A stretch of 64,000 nucleotides of DNA from an uncultured Pseudomonadales bacterium (GCA_943842505.1 CALTDI010000002.1:62001-126000); one strand, 5' to 3'; positions 53,588-64,000 are shown, numbered from the stretch's first letter. Notes: a model not told the origin generated them from the sequence alone. Made by a program: numbers and translations.

Positions 53588-55556
53588 TCATTTCTTTAAA
53601 AAACGTAGCGGTAATCGAATAATGAATCGGCTGCCTGCATCGCGCTGCGACTCAAAAGTAATCTCTCCACCTAACTTTTCTATCATGCGCTTCACTATGA
53701 CCATGCCCAATCCCGTTCCCTGCTGATCTTTCTCCGAATTGCTTTCCTCGCGCGAGAACTCTCGAAACAGCACTTTTTGAAACTCTTCGCTCATGCCGCG
53801 ACCGGTGTCCTCGATCGAAATCTCAATGCCTAGCCTGCGCTGAAAATATACGGCCTTGTAGGCGAGGAGTATGCTGCCGGTCTCTGTGTATTTAATTGCA
53901 TTAGTTATGATGTTTATCAGAATGTGCTGCAGGCGTGATTTGTCTGTCTGCACTAACAGGTTTGCGGACGCGAATTCTGACCTTAGTTCTAATCCTTTTT
54001 CCATGACAGATGGCGACATCAACTTTTTGATTTCGCCAAGAAAATTTGTCATCTCAACCAATTCGAATTCTGGCTCGAAGCTATCGGATTCCAGTTCGGC
54101 CATCTCCAGCAAATCGTTTATTAGATTGTGTAAGCGATCGCTCTGTTGTATGACGGTTGTCATATGTCTTTTTGTAGGCTCGTCCAGTTTGTCCGACTGT
54201 GCGGCCATTAATCGCTTCGAGTTTGCAAGGATGAGATGTACGGGCGGTTAAGAATTCTCTGGATACATTCTTCAGGAAGTCCGCCTTGGCCTTGGTGTCC
54301 ATGCGAGCCTCGACGAGTTCATCACTCTTCGAGCGAACAAATTCAGCCATGGACATTAGAAGGAATACTCCAGCCGCGATCACCAGGGCCTGGCCTACGA
54401 TAGAGGAAGAGGCGAATCTTTCCAGCAGCTCAAATTTGTAAACCAACAGCGAGCTGTAGGCGAGAATAATCAGTAACCAGGAGGCTACGAGATAGATGGC
54501 GGCTTTTGAGCCCTGCACGGCAGTAATTGAAGCCATAATCAATACCGTAAACGCGACTAGTAGAGCTATAACCAAAACAGGTACTACGTTGTCGCTATTA
54601 ATCTGATCGAAGGGGATTATTATGTAGTACAGGCCTAGAGGGATCATCGCGTAGGTGAGAAATCGTAGCACTATGTTTGCCGAGTCCCGATATCTATTCT
54701 CGAATTGTAGCGCTCGGCCAATCAGACAGAGGCTAGCAACTAATGCTGTTGCGGACACCAAAGAGATACGGGTATTGGCGTCTATGCTCTCGGGCCAGAA
54801 CCAAATTCTGCCGAGGCCGGTCTGGGTAAGCAGGAATACGGAGCCGACGCCAAAGAACAAGGTTACGCCGAGGAATAGAGGGTCTCGTGTATAGACAAAA
54901 AGGACCAATGAGATACCGAAACAGAACAGGAACATCAGCAGTAGTGCGCCGTCAAAAACCAGTACCGATTGCTGGCTTTCTGCTAGCAGCGAAACGGTAG
55001 TAAGCGTCAGCGGTATCTCCACGCCAACAGACGATGTGGCGCGAAAGATGATCTTGGTGTACTGGCCCTGCGCGGCTATCTCGAAAGGAATCACCGGTAT
55101 TCGGTAGGGATAGTCTAGCTGCGACAGAGGAATCGTATCGCCCGCCACCGAGGTACGAACTACCTCGTCACCGTTAACAAAATAAAACTCAATTCGGTCT
55201 AAGGTAGGGGTGTCCAGCGAAAGCACCAAGTCCTCGTCCATCATATTCTCGCCGCTAATCACTATGCTGAACCAGTGTGCAGATTTGCTCAGGCCCATCG
55301 TAGGTATGGATTGCGTGGAGCGTTGCCATTGAATCGATTTAGATGTCATCTGCTCAATAGTGAGCGTGCGTTCCGGGTCTTCAAAGATGTCGAGGTAAGG
55401 GCCCAGATTTACCGGTAGTTGATTCTGCGTAATATTCAGCTCGGCAGCCCGGGCGTCAGTGCAGTGCAGCAGCAACAGTGCGACTGTAAGGAGGAGGCCG
55501 GTCATCGAAGTGTGAATCGATTTGAGAGTCTTGGGCTGGTAAGTCAAAAAATTCAC
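53588..55556 (-). pseudogene. 7TMR-DISM sensor histidine kinase, frameshifted and lacking the phospho-acceptor His
   Basis: Signal peptide, then an extracellular 7TMR-DISM domain (about 40-180), seven transmembrane helices (about 195-405), a dimerisation domain, and a HATPase domain with NIITNAIKYT, DTGRGMSEEF and GTGLGMVIV. The first part runs from GTG 55556 to a stop at 54081; the remainder continues in another frame to 53588. At about 54243-54247 one extra C breaks the H-box: removing it gives NVSREFLTPVHLILANSKRL. In normal kinases this reads SHELRTP, so the His is Arg. If the frame is intact in the real genome the protein could still bind ATP, but would need a different acceptor. No response-regulator gene is adjacent. 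Confidence 0.75.
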
Positions 55557-55735
55557 TCTATATCTCTCTGCGCATCTACGCGCACATTTGCGAAATATTA
55601 TATGATAACCCAGCAGCTGATTGGGGTAAGATCAGGCTGTTATGGGCAAATTTCGACAAATGTTGGCTGAAATTTAGATCTAGGTGAGGTTTTAACTCTA
55701 TTAATTCAATTACCCCGAAATCAGAGGGAGTATGT

Positions 55736-57922
55736 ATGGTTACGCAATCGAGCTTTGGGACATGTTTTACGCTAATGATTACTCTGTCAGTACTAACTGC
55801 CTGCTCAGATACGGGGGATAGTTCCCCCGTTGCAGATTTGGACAGCTCGAACAATCAATCCATGGCCAATACCGATCAGTCTGCTATCAATCCTTTTTTT
55901 CAGGAAAGTCAGCTCTACCTAAACTACCCGCCTTTCGATCTGATAGAAAATAGCCACTATCTGCCTGCCTTTGAGCAAGGCATGGCCGAGCAGCTGGAGG
56001 AACTCGATGCGATCGTAAATCAAGCAAATGAGCCTACCTTTGAGAATACTATCTTACCCATGGAGGTAAGTGGCCAACTGTTGAGTAGAGTATCGAGAGT
56101 GTTTTATAGTCTTGCTGGCGCTCATACGAACGACGCAATTCGTGAATTGGAGCAAGAACTGGCTCCGCGCTTAGCTGCTCACAACGACAAGATACTTCTC
56201 AATCCTGCTCTCTATGAGCGCATAAGCTTTCTCCACGAGCGGCGTGAGCAGCTGCAATTGGATGCTCAGTCCTTGCGATTGTTGGAGCAATACGATGTCG
56301 ACTATGTGAGAGCGGGTGCGGGGCTTACATCTGATCAGCAAGAGCAGATGAGAAGCCTAAACAGCCAAGTAGCTGTGTTGCAGACCCAGTACAGACAAAA
56401 TGTGCTAAGTGAGGTAAACGATCTAGCGATAGTAGTTGATTCGCGCGAAGAACTCACGGGGATGAACGAAGCACTTATAGCAGCGGCAGAAATCGAAGCA
56501 GAATCACGCAGTCTATCGGGTAAGTTCGTCATTCCTTTGTTAAATACCAGTGGCCAACCTAGCCTTTCGAGTTTACAGAATAGGGCGCTTCGAGAGCGGA
56601 TTCATACAACGTCTTTATCTCGCGGCAGTCGAGGCGGAACCTATGACAATAGACAGATTCTATCCGACGTGTTGCGCCTTCGTGCCGAAAGAGCGCAGCT
56701 TTTAGGTTATTCCAACCATGCAGCATTCGTTCTGGAGGATGCGACAGCGGGTACGGTTGAAGCCGTGAATCAGCGTTTGGTTGAACTCGCGCCACCGGCT
56801 GTGGCAAATGCTCAGGTGGAGGCCGCTGACCTACAACAGATGATAGAAGATGATGGGCTGGATTTTGAGCTTAGAGCCTGGGATTGGCCGTTCTATACGG
56901 AGAGACTGCGTACCGCGAGATATCAATTTGATGAGGGTCAGTTGCAGCCCTATTTTGAGATCGATAATGTCCTGCAGCGAGGAGTATTTTTTGCTGCAGA
57001 GAAACTCTTCGGCATTACTTTCGAGGAGCGATTTGACCTGCCGGTTTATCAAGAAGATGTGCGTGTGTTTGAAGTCTTTGATATAGGTGGTCAGACTCTA
57101 GCGCTGTTCTTGATGGATCCCTACGCGCGACCAACGAAGCGGGGGGGCGCCTGGATGAACTCGTACATCTCTCAGAATGCCATGATGGACACAATCCCCA
57201 TCGTAGCTAATCATCTGAATATAACAGAGCCTCAGTCCGGTGATCCGACACTTCTTACTTTTGATGAAGTGACCACGATGTTTCACGAGTTCGGTCATGC
57301 CTTGCATGGGATGTTTTCAGACGTTGAATATCCTTACTTTTCAGGGACTCGAGTGCCAAGAGATTTCGTGGAGTATCCTTCGCAGGTGAACGAAATGTGG
57401 GCTACTTGGCCCGAGGTCTTAGAGAATTATGCGATTCACTTCGAAACTGGCGAGCAGATGCCACGAGTATTGCTAGACAAGGTGCTGGCTACAGAAAAGT
57501 TCAACCAGGGATTCGCTACTACGGAATATCTCGCCGCATCCATTTTAGATCAGGCGCTACACCAACTCTCGCCTGAGGAAATTCCCTCGGCGGATGAGAT
57601 GGTCGATTTTGAGCATCGGGCGCTGGAGAGCGCGGGTATTGCTTTAGAGGCGGTGCCGCCAAGATATAGGAGTACGTATTTCTCACATATTATGGGCGGC
57701 TATTCTGCGGGCTACTACTCTTATATCTGGAGTGAGGTTCTAGACGCAGACACCGTTGAATGGTTTAAAGGCAACGGCGGCCTGCTACGAGAAAATGGCG
57801 ACCATTTTAGAGAGACATTGCTTTCGCGAGGCGGGAGTGAGGATGCGATGGCCTTATTTCGAAACTTTCGAGGGCGTGATGCCGAGATAGCTCCCTTGTT
57901 AGAGCGTAGGGGATTAAACTAA
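55736..57922 (+). CDS. M3 family metallopeptidase lipoprotein (Dcp/oligopeptidase type)
   Basis: 728 residues. It starts with a lipoprotein signal (LSVLTACSD; Cys at about residue 23), so the mature enzyme is likely anchored to the outer membrane on the periplasmic side. The catalytic zinc motif His517-Glu518-x-x-His521 lies in MFHEFGHALHGM, with the third ligand Glu in the downstream FVEYPSQVNEMW. Domain order and GGYSAGYYSYIWSE resemble peptidyl-dipeptidase Dcp, which removes C-terminal dipeptides. A 6-bp gap separates it from the converging holA. Confidence 0.92.
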   Translation: MVTQSSFGTCFTLMITLSVLTACSDTGDSSPVADLDSSNNQSMANTDQSAINPFFQESQLYLNYPPFDLIENSHYLPAFEQGMAEQLEELDAIVNQANEPTFENTILPMEVSGQLLSRVSRVFYSLAGAHTNDAIRELEQELAPRLAAHNDKILLNPALYERISFLHERREQLQLDAQSLRLLEQYDVDYVRAGAGLTSDQQEQMRSLNSQVAVLQTQYRQNVLSEVNDLAIVVDSREELTGMNEALIAAAEIEAESRSLSGKFVIPLLNTSGQPSLSSLQNRALRERIHTTSLSRGSRGGTYDNRQILSDVLRLRAERAQLLGYSNHAAFVLEDATAGTVEAVNQRLVELAPPAVANAQVEAADLQQMIEDDGLDFELRAWDWPFYTERLRTARYQFDEGQLQPYFEIDNVLQRGVFFAAEKLFGITFEERFDLPVYQEDVRVFEVFDIGGQTLALFLMDPYARPTKRGGAWMNSYISQNAMMDTIPIVANHLNITEPQSGDPTLLTFDEVTTMFHEFGHALHGMFSDVEYPYFSGTRVPRDFVEYPSQVNEMWATWPEVLENYAIHFETGEQMPRVLLDKVLATEKFNQGFATTEYLAASILDQALHQLSPEEIPSADEMVDFEHRALESAGIALEAVPPRYRSTYFSHIMGGYSAGYYSYIWSEVLDADTVEWFKGNGGLLRENGDHFRETLLSRGGSEDAMALFRNFRGRDAEIAPLLERRGLN

Positions 57923-57928
57923 GAAAGT

Positions 57929-58981
57929 TTACTTTGCTGCAATTTTTTGGGCAGCAAGAAGTTGAACGCCACTCAATCTTAGGAGCAGCTGGCTGAGCTC
58001 GTCCCAGGTGTTTGCCTGGGACATTCCCTTGATGCTTTGGTCTATAATGCGGCTATGATCCAGGAGTTCCCAGACGGTTTGTGTGTCTAGTCTCGCCAAT
58101 GCGGCGGAAACAGGCTGTTTGCGATTAGACCATACTCGCGCGGATTGCATGATTGCGTTTACACCCTGGCCCTGCTGCTTCTTCTCCAACATGGGTAGAA
58201 GCGATCTTAACTCACGGAAGATTGCGGAGAGAATGATCAGCGGGAAGAGCCCTTCGTTCTTCAGGCCTGCTAGCATCTTCTGGGTGCGAGCAATGTCGCC
58301 GAGCAGAGCTGAATCAACCAACTGATAGACGCTGTAGCGCGAGCTATCGGCTACCACCTGCAGTACCGTTTTCGCATCCAGATGAATAGTCCCGTTGCTC
58401 GATTCTCCTGCCAGCAGTTTTAGTTTCTCAATTTCCTGCATGGCCGCGAGCAGGTTTCCCTCAACTTTGTCGACAAGAAGGTGTACGGCCTCGGTGTCCG
58501 CCCGAATACCATCTCTTAACAGCCTCTGTACCAGCCAGGGGGCCAAATTTTCTCTATTGATTGGCCAGATTTGTACAACGGCACCATGCCTTTCGATCTC
58601 GGTGAACCATTTGGTCTTCAGTGTTTGAGCATCCAGCTTCGGCCCACTAATCAAGATGACGAAGTCAGGATTTAGATTGCTTAGATATTGCTGAAGCGCT
58701 TTCTTGCCGGGATCATCTAACTTGGCTGTTGAGAGTCGTAACTCGATGAATTTTTTGTCAGAGAATAGGGAGAGGTTGCCGGTGGATTGTGAAAAGTGGC
58801 TCCAGTCGAAACTCTTGTCGACATTGAACACTTCTCTCTCTGCGAAACCTTTCTCTTTGTAGTGTTTGCGAATCGCGTCGGCGGCCTCCTGCATGAGCAG
58901 GGGTTCATCGCCAGTCAACCAGTACAATGGCAGTTCGTCATTGTTGAGAGTTCGAGAAAGCTGTTCTGGTTTGATTTTCAT
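57929..58981 (-). CDS. holA: DNA polymerase III delta subunit
   Basis: 350 residues. Clamp-loader subunit that opens the beta clamp. Landmarks: LYWLTGDEPLLMQEAADAIR, FVILISGPKLDAQTLKTKW, VEGNLLAAMQEIEKLKLL and the C-terminal LARLDTQTVWELL. The family lacks a functional Walker A, as here. It follows lptE by 14 bp in the block leuS-lptE-holA. Confidence 0.95.
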   Translation of the reverse strand: MKIKPEQLSRTLNNDELPLYWLTGDEPLLMQEAADAIRKHYKEKGFAEREVFNVDKSFDWSHFSQSTGNLSLFSDKKFIELRLSTAKLDDPGKKALQQYLSNLNPDFVILISGPKLDAQTLKTKWFTEIERHGAVVQIWPINRENLAPWLVQRLLRDGIRADTEAVHLLVDKVEGNLLAAMQEIEKLKLLAGESSNGTIHLDAKTVLQVVADSSRYSVYQLVDSALLGDIARTQKMLAGLKNEGLFPLIILSAIFRELRSLLPMLEKKQQGQGVNAIMQSARVWSNRKQPVSAALARLDTQTVWELLDHSRIIDQSIKGMSQANTWDELSQLLLRLSGVQLLAAQKIAAK

Positions 58982-58995
58982 TTAGGCTTGAATAT

Positions 58996-59502
58996 CTATA
59001 GGGGGGCGGTCGCGGCCAGTCGTCTCATCATTTGATTGATTAACTCGCGGCGCATCTCCGTGGAGATGATCTCAGCTTCTTCCTGATTGCCACTGATATT
59101 CTCGACATCTTGAAAGTAGGTGCGCTCAACGAATAAAGTCTCTGGGGCTATGAGTACCCGTTCACCCAAGGTGAGACCTATATCGATCGAGAGCCGCAAC
59201 TCTATCTGAGCGGCTCTAGCCCGGGGATTGATAGTGACAGGTCTGGATATAAGCCGCTCACTGGCAATTCCCAGCATAGGCGTCTCGCTATCCGCCGTGT
59301 CTATAGTCACAGGGATAAGATTAACATCGGCGCCCTCGAGACTGCGGAGCAGTAGGCGAGTTAGCTCACTATTGGGCTGCTCACTAAAGAATTGAAGACT
59401 GCTGAAGTTGGCTGAGAGGGTATCGCTTCCACGTAGGTTGAACCCGCAACTGCTGACGCTCAGGAGTAGAGTGAACAGACTGAGAGATCTCAAAAATGTC
59501 AT
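58996..59502 (-). CDS. lptE: LPS-assembly lipoprotein LptE
   Basis: 168 residues. Lipoprotein signal with lipobox VSSCGFNLRG (Cys at about residue 19). The mature protein begins CGFNLRGSDTLS, the family hallmark. It plugs the LptD barrel in the outer membrane for LPS insertion. It sits between leuS and holA as in E. coli and Pseudomonas. Confidence 0.93.
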   Translation of the reverse strand: MTFLRSLSLFTLLLSVSSCGFNLRGSDTLSANFSSLQFFSEQPNSELTRLLLRSLEGADVNLIPVTIDTADSETPMLGIASERLISRPVTINPRARAAQIELRLSIDIGLTLGERVLIAPETLFVERTYFQDVENISGNQEEAEIISTEMRRELINQMMRRLAATAPL

Positions 59503-59516
59503 GGCTTTCCCGTTGT

Positions 59517-61997
59517 TCAGTTGACGACGATATTGACCAGGCGGCCAGGGACGACAATAACTTTTCTGATGGTGCCATCTGCGGTAAAACGTTTTACCGC
59601 TTCATTGTCCAGAGCCAGTTTTTCGAGTTCGTCCTTGCTGATGTCCTTCGCCACTTCTACCGTGTCGCGCAGCTTGCCATTGACCTGAAGCACCACAGTT
59701 ATCGAAGTTTCAGTGAGCGCCGATCGATCTACTTGGGGCCATGAGGCATTCATTACTGCTTCATCATGGCCTAAGTGTATCCACAGGGCATGGCAGAAAT
59801 GTGGCACTATTGGGGCGAGCATCAAAATGGCTGTCTCTAACGCCTCCTGTATGACCAGTCGGTCGTTAGTGTCTTCGTGGGTATCGGCAAAACGGGTAAC
59901 GGCATTCAATAGTTCCATGGTGGCGGCTATTGCCGTGTTGAAAGTGTGCCGCCGGCCATAGTCATCGCTAACTTTCTCCAGAGTCTGATGGGTTTTTCGG
60001 CGCAGTTGAGCCTGGTCGTCGCTAAGCTCTATCGAGCCGAAGTCTAGCAACGCGATGGCTTCATGTTTGGCGACGATCTTCCAGAGTCTCTTCAGGAACC
60101 GATAACTTCCTTCAACTCCACTATCGGACCATTCCAGTGACTGGTCCGGAGGCGATGCAAACATGGTAAACATGCGAACCGTATCTGCTCCGTACTTCTC
60201 AATCAGTGATAGAGGGTCGACGGTATTGCCCTTCGACTTGGACATCTTGCTACCGTCTTTTAGAACCATCCCCTGAGTAAGCAGGTGGGTGAACGGCTCG
60301 TCCGAGCTTACCAGGCCTTCATTGCGCATGAGTTTGTGAAAGAAGCGAGCATAGAGCAAATGCAGTATCGCGTGTTCGATACCACCAATGTATTGATCTA
60401 CAGGAAGCCAGTAGTCAGCTCTCTCGTCCAGCATGCTATTGGTTTGGTCTCGCGAGGCATAGCGTGCGTAATACCATGAAGACTCCATGAAGGTGTCAAA
60501 GGTGTCGGTCTCACGTTTTGCCTTGGCGTTGCACTTGGGGCAGTCGATCTCATAAAAATCCTTGAGCTTGCCTAGAGGGGAGCCGCTAGCATCGATTTCT
60601 ACGTCGATAGGCAGCACCACGGGCAGGTCTTCATCGGGTACTGCAACAGAGCCGCAGTTGTCACAATTTATTATGGGAATCGGTGCGCCCCAGTAGCGTT
60701 GTCTGGAAACGCCCCAGTCACGCAGGCGGAAATTGATCTTCTTCTGACCCTGGTCACGCTCGCGCAGGTGCTTCTCGATCGCCGTGAAGGCATCGATAAA
60801 ATCGAGTCCATCAAAGTCGCCAGAGTTGATGAGCTTTCCTTTGGCGACGAAGGCTTCTTTTTCCAAGTCACAGCTCTCGTCAGGGCTGTCAGGCTGAACG
60901 ACCTGTTTGATAGGCAGCTGGTATTTTTTAGCGAACTCCCAGTCTCTCTGGTCGTGGGCAGGTACGGACATCACCGCGCCCGAGCCATAGCTCATCAGTA
61001 CAAAATTAGCGAGATAGATAGGCAGTGTTTCACCGCTTATGGGGTGGATCGCCTTTAGACCTGTATCTATACCGGTCTTCTCCATAGTAGCCATATCTGC
61101 TTCGGCTACTTTGGTATTGCTCTGCTGTTCTATATACTTCGCGACGTTAGGGTCGGACAGTGCGGCCTTACTTGCCAGCGGGTGCTGGACGGCGAGTGCG
61201 ACATAGGTAACGCCCATCAGCGTATCTGGTCTAGTCGTATAGACACTCAGCTGCTTCAGGTCGGCGTCATTCTCGCCGGCGACTTCAAAATTTAGCTCGA
61301 CACCTTCCGAGCGCCCAATCCAGTTCGCCTGCATGGTGCGGACTTTTTCTGGCCAGCCATCCATGCCATCCAGGTCATCCAGGAGCTCCTGTGCAAAGTC
61401 GGTTATTTTGATGAACCACTGCGGAATCTCGCGACGCTCGACGAGGGCGCCAGAGCGCCAGCCGCGACCGTCGACTACCTGCTCATTGGCAAGAACGGTC
61501 TGATCCACCGGATCCCAATTGACCTCCGATGATTTCTTATAGACTAGCCCCTTTGCAAAAAGGCGGGTAAAGAACCATTGCTCCCAACGGTAATAGTCGG
61601 GGTGGCAGGTAGCGATTTCTCTGCTCCAATCGTAGGCATAGCCCAGTCTCTGCAGCTGCTCGCGCATGTAGTCGATATTGCCATAGGTCCACTTCGCCGG
61701 TGGCACTTCATTCTGGATGGCGGCATTTTCAGCGGGCAGTCCGAAAGCGTCCCAGCCCATGGGCTGCAGTACGTTCTTCCCGAGCATGCGTTGGTAGCGG
61801 GAGATGGCGTCGCCAATGGAATAGTTGCGCACATGACCCATGTGCAGGTGACCGCTAGGATAGGGAAACATTGAGAGGCAATAAAACTTCTCGCGAGAGT
61901 AATCTTCGCTTACTTTAAAGCTTTCGTGTTCTTGCCAATAGGATTGTGCTTCGGCTTCAACTGCCTGCGGGGGATATTGTGGGTCGATGCTGCTCAT
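59517..61997 (-). CDS. leuS: Leucyl-tRNA synthetase
   Basis: 826 residues. Class I synthetase: HIGH-equivalent [16 protein letters not shown] in [11 protein letters not shown], the CP1 editing domain (about 220-420, [15 protein letters not shown]), and the zinc-like [23 protein letters not shown] segment. It charges tRNA-Leu. It heads the minus-strand leuS-lptE-holA unit. Confidence 0.97.
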   Translation of the reverse strand: MSSIDPQYPPQAVEAEAQSYWQEHESFKVSEDYSREKFYCLSMFPYPSGHLHMGHVRNYSIGDAISRYQRMLGKNVLQPMGWDAFGLPAENAAIQNEVPPAKWTYGNIDYMREQLQRLGYAYDWSREIATCHPDYYRWEQWFFTRLFAKGLVYKKSSEVNWDPVDQTVLANEQVVDGRGWRSGALVERREIPQWFIKITDFAQELLDDLDGMDGWPEKVRTMQANWIGRSEGVELNFEVAGENDADLKQLSVYTTRPDTLMGVTYVALAVQHPLASKAALSDPNVAKYIEQQSNTKVAEADMATMEKTGIDTGLKAIHPISGETLPIYLANFVLMSYGSGAVMSVPAHDQRDWEFAKKYQLPIKQVVQPDSPDESCDLEKEAFVAKGKLINSGDFDGLDFIDAFTAIEKHLRERDQGQKKINFRLRDWGVSRQRYWGAPIPIINCDNCGSVAVPDEDLPVVLPIDVEIDASGSPLGKLKDFYEIDCPKCNAKAKRETDTFDTFMESSWYYARYASRDQTNSMLDERADYWLPVDQYIGGIEHAILHLLYARFFHKLMRNEGLVSSDEPFTHLLTQGMVLKDGSKMSKSKGNTVDPLSLIEKYGADTVRMFTMFASPPDQSLEWSDSGVEGSYRFLKRLWKIVAKHEAIALLDFGSIELSDDQAQLRRKTHQTLEKVSDDYGRRHTFNTAIAATMELLNAVTRFADTHEDTNDRLVIQEALETAILMLAPIVPHFCHALWIHLGHDEAVMNASWPQVDRSALTETSITVVLQVNGKLRDTVEVAKDISKDELEKLALDNEAVKRFTADGTIRKVIVVPGRLVNIVVN

Positions 61998-62114
61998 CAG
62001 ATCTCTAACTATGTGAATTAACTAGATTTATTTAAGGTGTCGCGAGGTCTGCAAGCATACCGCAGACCGCTGCTAACAGGTAGTGGAGAGGGCTAAAAAA
62101 CTCTATAGAATTGC

Positions 62115-62972
62115 TTATCCTTGGTCTGATATTGCGGTCGAGGTGACCTTGATTAGTTTTATCTGGCGGCTATCGGCATTCAAGATTGTGATTAAAAATG
62201 GGCCTATTCTGATTGTCTCGCCGCGCTCGGGAATATGTCCAAACTGTTGCAGTACCAGCCCTCCCACCGTAGTAAATTCCTGGTCACTAAAGTCTGTGGA
62301 GAAGTATTCGTTGAATTCGTCTACTGGAGTCAGGGCCTTGACGATATGGTTCTGTTCATCGAACTTCTTGATGTAGCTGTCGTCGTCTACATCGTATTCG
62401 TCTTCTATCTCGCCAACAATTTGCTCTAACACGTCTTCAATCGTGACTGCACCGCAGACGCTACCGTATTCGTCGATTACGATTGCCATATGTTGGCGGG
62501 TCTCACGAAACTCTCTAAGTAAGACGTTGAGACGCTTGCTCTCAGGCACGAAGGTAGCTGGTCGGATTACATCTTTAATCTTGAATTTGTCGGCTGCGGT
62601 ATTGAGTGCCAATGGCAACAGGTCCTTGGCCAGTAGGATGCCAATGACATTGTCTACATTGTCACCGATAACCGGAAATCTGGAGTGAGAGGCCTTGGTG
62701 ATGAGCTCTATGATGTCATTTGCAGCGAGATCTGCAGGAACCGTGACCACCTGTGATCTTGGGATCATGATGTCGCGCACCTGCATGCTGGAGACCTGAA
62801 GTGCGCCCTCGATGATGCTGAGCGCATCGGCATCGAGCACTTGATCCTGTTCTGCATTTCGAATTAATTCGAGAAGGCTTTTTGTGTCAGTAGGCTCGTC
62901 GGAAAAGACTTGCGCAATTTTATCGATCCAGGACTTGGGTCGAGGATCGATGCTAGATTGGTCGTCAGTCAT
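62115..62972 (-). CDS. corC: CorC/YbeX, CBS-pair protein
   Basis: 285 residues with a pair of CBS domains (about 70-190, including VRDIMIPRSQVVTVP and HMAIVIDEYGSVCGAVTIEDVLEQIVGE) and a C-terminal CorC/HlyC transporter-associated domain (about 205-275). CorC proteins assist CorA in Mg/Co efflux and affect ribosome maturation with YbeY/YbeZ in E. coli. It lacks the membrane domain of CNNM relatives. It follows ybeY on the same strand. Confidence 0.93.
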   Translation of the reverse strand: MTDDQSSIDPRPKSWIDKIAQVFSDEPTDTKSLLELIRNAEQDQVLDADALSIIEGALQVSSMQVRDIMIPRSQVVTVPADLAANDIIELITKASHSRFPVIGDNVDNVIGILLAKDLLPLALNTAADKFKIKDVIRPATFVPESKRLNVLLREFRETRQHMAIVIDEYGSVCGAVTIEDVLEQIVGEIEDEYDVDDDSYIKKFDEQNHIVKALTPVDEFNEYFSTDFSDQEFTTVGGLVLQQFGHIPERGETIRIGPFLITILNADSRQIKLIKVTSTAISDQG

Positions 62973-63050
62973 TCTCTACGTTCTCTTTCTCTGAGTTGGG
63001 CAGGTTTAGGATTGCCAATGAAACCAGCAACCTGTGCTGTCGCTTGGTGA

Positions 63051-63524
63051 TCACACTAACAAATAAGGGTTGGAGATTCCAAGCCTTTCCAGTGTATTAA
63101 TTTCTAGCTTTTCCATTTCTGCCGCATTCGTATCGTCGTCGTGCTGATAGCCCAGTAGATGGAGTAAGCCGTGAACGGTCAGGTGCATCCAGTGCGCCAA
63201 GAGTTCCTTGCTCTGTGCCTTGGCTTCCAGCTCGACAATAGCTGCACATATAACGATATCGCCCAGTGGGAAAGTCTCTACTTGATCGCGTAGCTGGACA
63301 GGAAAGTCGGCAGGGAAGGACAGAACGTTGGTCGGCGTATCTTTGCCCCGGTAATCATTATTGAGCGCCTGTGAGGCGGCGGAGTCTACGAAGCTAACGC
63401 TGATACTGCATTGCTCGTCATGGCCTGCAGTCTGGAGGCCGCAATTGAGCCACTGCTCGCATTGTTGCTGGCTTGGCACCCAGTGCTGCCCGCAGTCATT
63501 GCTGATATCAACTGTCAGGTTCAT
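63051..63524 (-). CDS. ybeY: rRNA maturation endoribonuclease YbeY
   Basis: 157 residues. The zinc-binding motif [18 protein letters not shown] has the three-His pattern H-x3-H-x5-H. It processes 16S rRNA 3' ends and takes part in ribosome quality control. It overlaps the ybeZ stop by 4 bp (ATGA). Confidence 0.96.
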   Translation of the reverse strand: MNLTVDISNDCGQHWVPSQQQCEQWLNCGLQTAGHDEQCSISVSFVDSAASQALNNDYRGKDTPTNVLSFPADFPVQLRDQVETFPLGDIVICAAIVELEAKAQSKELLAHWMHLTVHGLLHLLGYQHDDDTNAAEMEKLEINTLERLGISNPYLLV

Positions 63525-64000
63525 TGATCTTGTGCGGAATCCTTGCTGTTAAGCGTGGAAACAGAGCTGCGATCGAACTCGTCGTAGGCTTCGACGATTT
63601 TCTGCACCAGGCGATGACGCACTACGTCTTTTGCTTCGAAGTAAGTAAATCCTATTTCATTGATTCCAGCTAAAACCTTACTTACATGGATTAAACCGGA
63701 ACGGGTTCCCTTTGGTAAATCTATCTGAGTAACATCGCCTGTTATCACCGCGGTAGAGCCAAAGCCAATACGTGTGAGGAACATCTTCATTTGTGAAGTC
63801 GTAGTGTTCTGGCTCTCATCCAAAATGATGAAGGAGTTGTTTAGCGTTCTTCCGCGCATATAGGCTAGCGGAGCGACTTCGATTATGTTCTTTTCTATGA
63901 GTCTGGCTACCTTTTCGAAACCGAGCATTTCATAGAGTGCATCATACAGAGGGCGTAGGTAGGGGTCGATTTTTTGCGCCAGATCGCCGGGGAGGAAGCC
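63521..64000 (-). CDS. ybeZ: PhoH-like ATPase YbeZ, N-terminus beyond the window
   Basis: Only the last ~160 residues are seen; the frame is open to base 64000 (visible start [20 protein letters not shown]). Walker B-like [22 protein letters not shown] and the sensor [13 protein letters not shown] identify the PhoH-like P-loop ATPase. The [14 protein letters not shown] region is characteristic of YbeZ. The Walker A lies outside. It is followed by ybeY. Confidence 0.93.
   Translation of the reverse strand, partial: GFLPGDLAQKIDPYLRPLYDALYEMLGFEKVARLIEKNIIEVAPLAYMRGRTLNNSFIILDESQNTTTSQMKMFLTRIGFGSTAVITGDVTQIDLPKGTRSGLIHVSKVLAGINEIGFTYFEAKDVVRHRLVQKIVEAYDEFDRSSVSTLNSKDSAQDQ

Noticed and set aside
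1..64000. CRISPR array, toxin-antitoxin or restriction system
   Set aside because: No regularly spaced direct repeats with unique spacers and no nuclease/antitoxin or methylase pair were found on either strand. The 26-bp repeats at 23277 have no spacers.

Overview
The window is a chromosomal segment of a Gram-negative gammaproteobacterium, probably marine or aquatic and related to the Pseudomonadales/OMG-type lineages. Evidence: the block proA-nadD-rsfS-rlmH-mrdA-mrdB-rlpA-dacA-ybeD-lipB-lipA, the block ybeZ-ybeY-corC / leuS-lptE-holA, a FabY-type ketoacyl-ACP synthase as in Pseudomonas, class I fumarase, GreB, and an LPS assembly lipoprotein. Base composition is moderate, with GTG and TTG starts in use. 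I see no phage, plasmid, CRISPR array or complete insertion sequence.

Layout. 0-4.1 kb is the most accessory part: the 3' part of a repetitive type-I-secretion-like surface protein with a 165-bp polyglycine tract and two frame disruptions, a strong terminator, a stump of a REP-associated (Y1) transposase, and a protein with two 2-oxoglutarate oxygenase-like domains. 4.1-8.5 kb has sodB, a PuuD-like membrane protein, an orphan coiled-coil protein, a frameshifted enoyl-CoA hydratase, tRNA-Leu(UAG) and a DUF6445 protein. 9-14.5 kb is a same-strand run of an MFS exporter, a split two-gene PEP-synthase/rifampin-phosphotransferase-like dikinase, a VWA-like protein and a membrane J-domain protein. 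This is the best candidate in the window for an undescribed system. 14.5-32.4 kb is mostly housekeeping metabolism and regulation (enoyl-CoA hydratase, NTT-type carrier, fumarase, fabY, MBL hydrolases, M15 peptidase, hibernation factor, GlxA-type regulator, greB, dinB, serC, serA, ybgA, nhaC).

32.6-43 kb is the conserved cell-elongation/lipoate block on the plus strand: proline and NAD synthesis, ribosome silencing and rRNA methylation, the PBP2-RodA elongasome, RlpA, DacA, then lipoate synthesis and transfer. 43-58 kb is a lineage-specific mix: fatty-acid-hydroxylase-family membrane protein, M1 peptidase, DUF6702, YegD-like Hsp70, cyclophilin, NSS transporter, Tat-exported HAD hydrolase, DUF2164, a broken 7TMR-DISM histidine kinase, and an M3 peptidase lipoprotein. 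58-64 kb is the minus-strand block holA-lptE-leuS-corC-ybeY-ybeZ, cut by the window edge.

Three genes (the surface protein, the enoyl-CoA hydratase at 6.7-7.5 kb and the histidine kinase at 53.6-55.6 kb) can be repaired by removing one or two inserted bases. All the events are insertions, so assembly error must be excluded before calling them pseudogenes. The kinase also has Arg where the phospho-acceptor His is expected, which a single-base error would not explain.
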